From RPQJ01 sp052035645 (GTDB lineage Bacteria > Pseudomonadota > Gammaproteobacteria > Steroidobacterales > Steroidobacteraceae): a DNA stretch of 34,755 nucleotides. How positions within the stretch are numbered: position 1 is the first letter of the stretch; every line of letters starts with the position of its first letter. The notes under the pieces were generated by a model that saw nothing but the letters and a program-made list of their open reading frames with translations, did no database searches and had not been told where the DNA came from. The position numbers and the translations under genes were made by a program. Shown piece by piece: positions 32,317-34,755 of the stretch. The stretch is from assembly GCA_052035645.1 (NCBI GenBank), contig JBPOHK010000189.1:1-34755 (forward strand). The letters are read 5' to 3'.

Positions 32317-34647
32317 TCAACGCAGATCGACATCCACGGCCGCGAGCCGGCCACTGAACCGGAACGGCGGCTCGTAGCGGTCGCTCACCGGCGAGCCGGT
32401 GTCGAGCCCGACGTCGAGTCCGTCGGTCATCGAGTAGGCCAGGGGCAGCGTGCGTTCGAGCCTGCCCTGGCCGACGGTCTGTCCGTCGGCGAGCAGCGTG
32501 ACCGTTCCGCCGCCGCCCGCGGGCTTGCCGTCCCGGCCGTCGTATTCGAAGCGCGCCTCGAGGCGGCGCGCGCCGGCGGGCAACGGCCCGCCGACGCGAT
32601 AGTGCGCGAACAGGCCGAGGTTGTAGTCGAACACGAGTTCTCCGCCCTGCAGGTACAGGGCCCAGCCGCCCGTGAGTCCGCCCTGGGTCGCCAGCATGCC
32701 GGTGTCCGACGACTGGAACTCGCCCGTGGCCGCCACCGTCCAGCTGCGGTTGTGCGTGCGTGGCGAGATCGCTCCAGGCAGGGCCATGAGTCCCGGATAG
32801 AAGGTGAAGTGCGTGCGACCGGCCGCCGGGTTGGGACGGCTCGCCACCACGGTGCGCTCGCCGGCCCGCCAGTCGAGCGGCAGCACGTCGTTGCGCGCCG
32901 CTTCCTCCCACCAGAGGTCCTGCAGTTCGCGCAGCTTCGCGGGCTGCTGGCGGGCGAGGTCGCGCGCCTGCGAGAAGTCGTGCGCGAGGTCGTAGAGTTC
33001 CCAGGTCGCGCGGTCGGGGTCGAGCTGGGCCCGGTTCGGGTCGGCGGGATTGATGGCGAGCGGCGCCGACGCCATCCAGCCGTCGTGGTAGATGGCGCGG
33101 TTGCTGAATACCTCGAAGTACTGCGTGGAGCGCAGTTCGCCCTGCGCCGGCCCGGCGAGCAGCGACAGGAAGCTGCGGCCGTCGAGCGACTTCTGCGCCA
33201 CGCCGTTCACGCTCGCGGGAACGGGAATGCCCGCGGCGTCCAGCAGGGTCGGCGTCACGTCCGTCACGTCGAGGAACTGACTGCGCAATCCGCCCGGATC
33301 CGTCACGTGGCCCGGCCACGCGACGACCATCGGATTGCGCGTGGCGCCGAGGTGCGAGACGAGCTGCTTGTAGTACTGGAAGGGCGTGTTCATCGCCCAT
33401 GCCCAGCCCGTCGCGTAGTTGTTGTCCCAGCGCGGCCCGCCGAGTTCGGCGAGCACCTCGGGCGTGAAGCGCAGTTGCCCCTCGAGCCCGTGCATCGGCG
33501 CGATCTCGTTGAGCGAGCCGTGCACGCCGCCCTCGGCGCTCGCGCCGTTGTCGCCCGCGAGGTACACCACCAGCGTGTTCTCCGCGCCGGGCAGCGAGCG
33601 GACCGCGCCCAGCATGCGGCCGACCTCGTGGTCGGTGTACGCGCCGAACGCCGCGAACACCTCCATCTGTCGCGCGGCGACGGAGCGCTCCTCGGGCGTG
33701 AGCGAATTCCAGGCAGGGATGTTCGCGGGGCGCGGCGTGAGGCGCGCGTCCTTCGGGACCACGCCGAGCGTCTGCTGGCGCCGGAACGTCGCCGTGCGAT
33801 ACGCGTCCCAGCCGCGATCGAATTGCCCCTTGAACTTCGCGATCCACTCGGCGGGCGCATGGTGCGGCGAGTGCGTGGCGCCCGTCGCGAAATACAGGAA
33901 GAACGGCCGCTTCGGGTCCGTCGACTTGACGGCGCGTGCCCAGGCGATGGCCCGGTCCGCGAGATCCGCATTCAGGTGGTAGCCGGCCGGCCGGTCCGGA
34001 ACCACCGCCCGCGTGTTCTCGAACAGGACGGGCTGCCACTGGCTGGTGCCCCAGCCGTTGAAGCCGTAGAAATAGTCGAAGCCGAAGCCCGTCGGCCAGT
34101 GGTTGAACGGACCGGCGGGCCCGCCCTCCCAGTTCGGCGTGTTGTGGTTCTTGCCGAACATGGCGGTCGCGTAGCCGTGCTGGCGCAGGATTTCGGCCAC
34201 CGTGGCCGTGCTGCGCGGCAGGTAGCCGACGTAGCCGTCGTAGCCTGTCGCGAGCTCGCCCACGAGGCCGAAGCCGGCGCGGTGCGGGTTGCGCCCGGTC
34301 AACAGCGCGGCGCGGGTCGGCGAGCAGATGCCCGCGGTGTGGAAGCGGTTGAAGCGCAGTCCCTCGGCGGCGAGCGCGGCGATGCCCGGCGAGGGCACGG
34401 CGCCGCCGAAGGTCTCGAACTGGCCGAAGCCCGCGTCGTCGAGCATCACCACGACGATGTTCGGCGCCCCGGGTGCCGGGCGCGGCTGGGCGGGGTAGGT
34501 CGCGGGGTCCGAGTCCCGGAAGGTGCGTCCGACCTTGCCGGGGAACGGCGTCTCGGGCAATGGGAGCGTGGCCTGGCCGAGCGAGGCGGTGGCGGCGAGC
34601 GCCAGTGCCAGCGCGAGCACGGCAGCAGTCAGCGGGCGCATGGGCAT
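32317..34647 (-). CDS. Secreted sulfatase (type I), paralogue of the one at 17577
   Basis: A 776-residue sulfatase. The signal peptide is clear (RPLTAAVLALALALAATASLG, cleaved near residue 24). Asp70 and Asp71 start the metal site, and Cys108 in GICSPTRAALLTGR is the CxPxR formylglycine site. MFGKNHNTPNW, HSPHHAPAEW and YLAGDNGASAEGG are conserved with the first sulfatase, as is the whole beta-rich C-terminal region (about 625-776). The two are thus same-subfamily paralogues, probably with different sulfate esters as substrates. AGGAGG (34653-34658) is 5 bases before ATG 34647. It sits between a truncated gene (12-base gap) and the DUF1214-like gene in one operon. Confidence 0.93.
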   Translation of the reverse strand: MPMRPLTAAVLALALALAATASLGQATLPLPETPFPGKVGRTFRDSDPATYPAQPRPAPGAPNIVVVMLDDAGFGQFETFGGAVPSPGIAALAAEGLRFNRFHTAGICSPTRAALLTGRNPHRAGFGLVGELATGYDGYVGYLPRSTATVAEILRQHGYATAMFGKNHNTPNWEGGPAGPFNHWPTGFGFDYFYGFNGWGTSQWQPVLFENTRAVVPDRPAGYHLNADLADRAIAWARAVKSTDPKRPFFLYFATGATHSPHHAPAEWIAKFKGQFDRGWDAYRTATFRRQQTLGVVPKDARLTPRPANIPAWNSLTPEERSVAARQMEVFAAFGAYTDHEVGRMLGAVRSLPGAENTLVVYLAGDNGASAEGGVHGSLNEIAPMHGLEGQLRFTPEVLAELGGPRWDNNYATGWAWAMNTPFQYYKQLVSHLGATRNPMVVAWPGHVTDPGGLRSQFLDVTDVTPTLLDAAGIPVPASVNGVAQKSLDGRSFLSLLAGPAQGELRSTQYFEVFSNRAIYHDGWMASAPLAINPADPNRAQLDPDRATWELYDLAHDFSQARDLARQQPAKLRELQDLWWEEAARNDVLPLDWRAGERTVVASRPNPAAGRTHFTFYPGLMALPGAISPRTHNRSWTVAATGEFQSSDTGMLATQGGLTGGWALYLQGGELVFDYNLGLFAHYRVGGPLPAGARRLEARFEYDGRDGKPAGGGGTVTLLADGQTVGQGRLERTLPLAYSMTDGLDVGLDTGSPVSDRYEPPFRFSGRLAAVDVDLR

Positions 34648-34659
34648 TGGTGCCTCCTC

Positions 34660-34755
34660 TCAGGCGGCGGGCGCGTCGTCTGCCCGAGTGTGGTACTCGA
34701 CCACGACCAGGGCCACGTGTCCCGCGATGAACTCCGCAACGTCGTCCAGGATCAC
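34660..34755 (-). CDS. C-terminal fragment of an unidentified protein
   Basis: The minus strand carries an open frame entering from the window edge and ending at TGA 34660-34662, giving the last 31 residues, with AEFIAGHVALVVVEYHTRAD in the middle. The short gap of 12 bases to the sulfatase start, and a Shine-Dalgarno sequence placed right at the end of this frame, suggest it is the preceding gene of the same operon. The visible part is too short to name a family. Confidence 0.55.
   Translation of the reverse strand: MILDDVAEFIAGHVALVVVEYHTRADDAPAA

Noticed and set aside
32297..34039. Upstream extension of the DUF1214-like frame through the sulfatase gene
   Set aside because: The extension is an alternative frame of the sulfatase; the DUF1214-like protein has a proper ATG and ribosome-binding site at 32296.

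Overview
The window is a GC-rich (about two thirds G+C by eye), densely coding bacterial segment holding 33 protein genes, two of them cut by the window edges. No gap between genes exceeds about 135 bases. I see no tRNA, rRNA, transposase, integrase or CRISPR array. Codon use looks even throughout, so the block resembles a resident catabolic island rather than a recent insertion. Base composition and gene families (DUF2889, SnoaL-like, spinster-type MFS, DUF1214, paired FadE genes) suggest an aerobic, high-GC proteobacterium, perhaps a steroid- or terpenoid-degrading gammaproteobacterium of the Steroidobacterales/Nevskiales kind. That taxonomic guess is an inference.

Layout. (1) 1-110, minus: N-terminus of a PaaI-like hotdog thioesterase. 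(2) 245-7942, plus: operon of an acyl-CoA dehydrogenase (ACAD) alpha/beta pair, crotonase, ADP-forming acyl-CoA ligase, second crotonase and AMP-forming acyl-CoA ligase. (3) 8009-14294, plus: operon of a single ACAD, class III CoA-transferase, crotonase, a second ACAD alpha/beta pair and a crotonase. (4) 14334-17544: a conserved protein of unknown function, a divergent regulator joining a ribbon-helix-helix-like N-terminus to an FCD ligand domain, a short-chain dehydrogenase (SDR), and a DUF2889 protein. (5) 17577-22275, minus: operon SnoaL-like, carboxymuconolactone decarboxylase-like, MFS transporter, secreted sulfatase. (6) 22399-25042, plus: SDR, crotonase, nitronate monooxygenase-like flavoprotein. 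(7) 25070-27497: crotonase and MFS_3 exporter, divergent. (8) 27508-30108, minus: SDR, MaoC-like hotdog protein, class III CoA-transferase. (9) 30218-31117, plus: SDR-like protein with an altered catalytic triad. (10) 31124-34755, minus: partial gene, second secreted sulfatase, DUF1214-like protein.

How it fits together. The gene set is what is needed to desulfate (two sulfatases), move (two MFS proteins), activate (two ligases of different chemistry, two CoA-transferases), desaturate (five ACAD chains), hydrate or isomerise (six crotonases, one MaoC-like protein) and oxidise (four SDRs) a bulky branched or cyclic acid. Paired heteromeric ACADs are best known from bacterial steroid side-chain and ring degradation. 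No thiolase and no FadB-type enzyme is present here, so the window is only part of a pathway.

The strongest undescribed signal is a 19-base motif (consensus AWTYGAAYRTCGTTCRCAT). It occurs once in each of five gene-start intergenic regions (126-144, 7990-8008, 22320-22338, 25867-25885, 30150-30168), always in the same orientation and overlapping likely -10 boxes. It probably defines one regulon covering most of the island.
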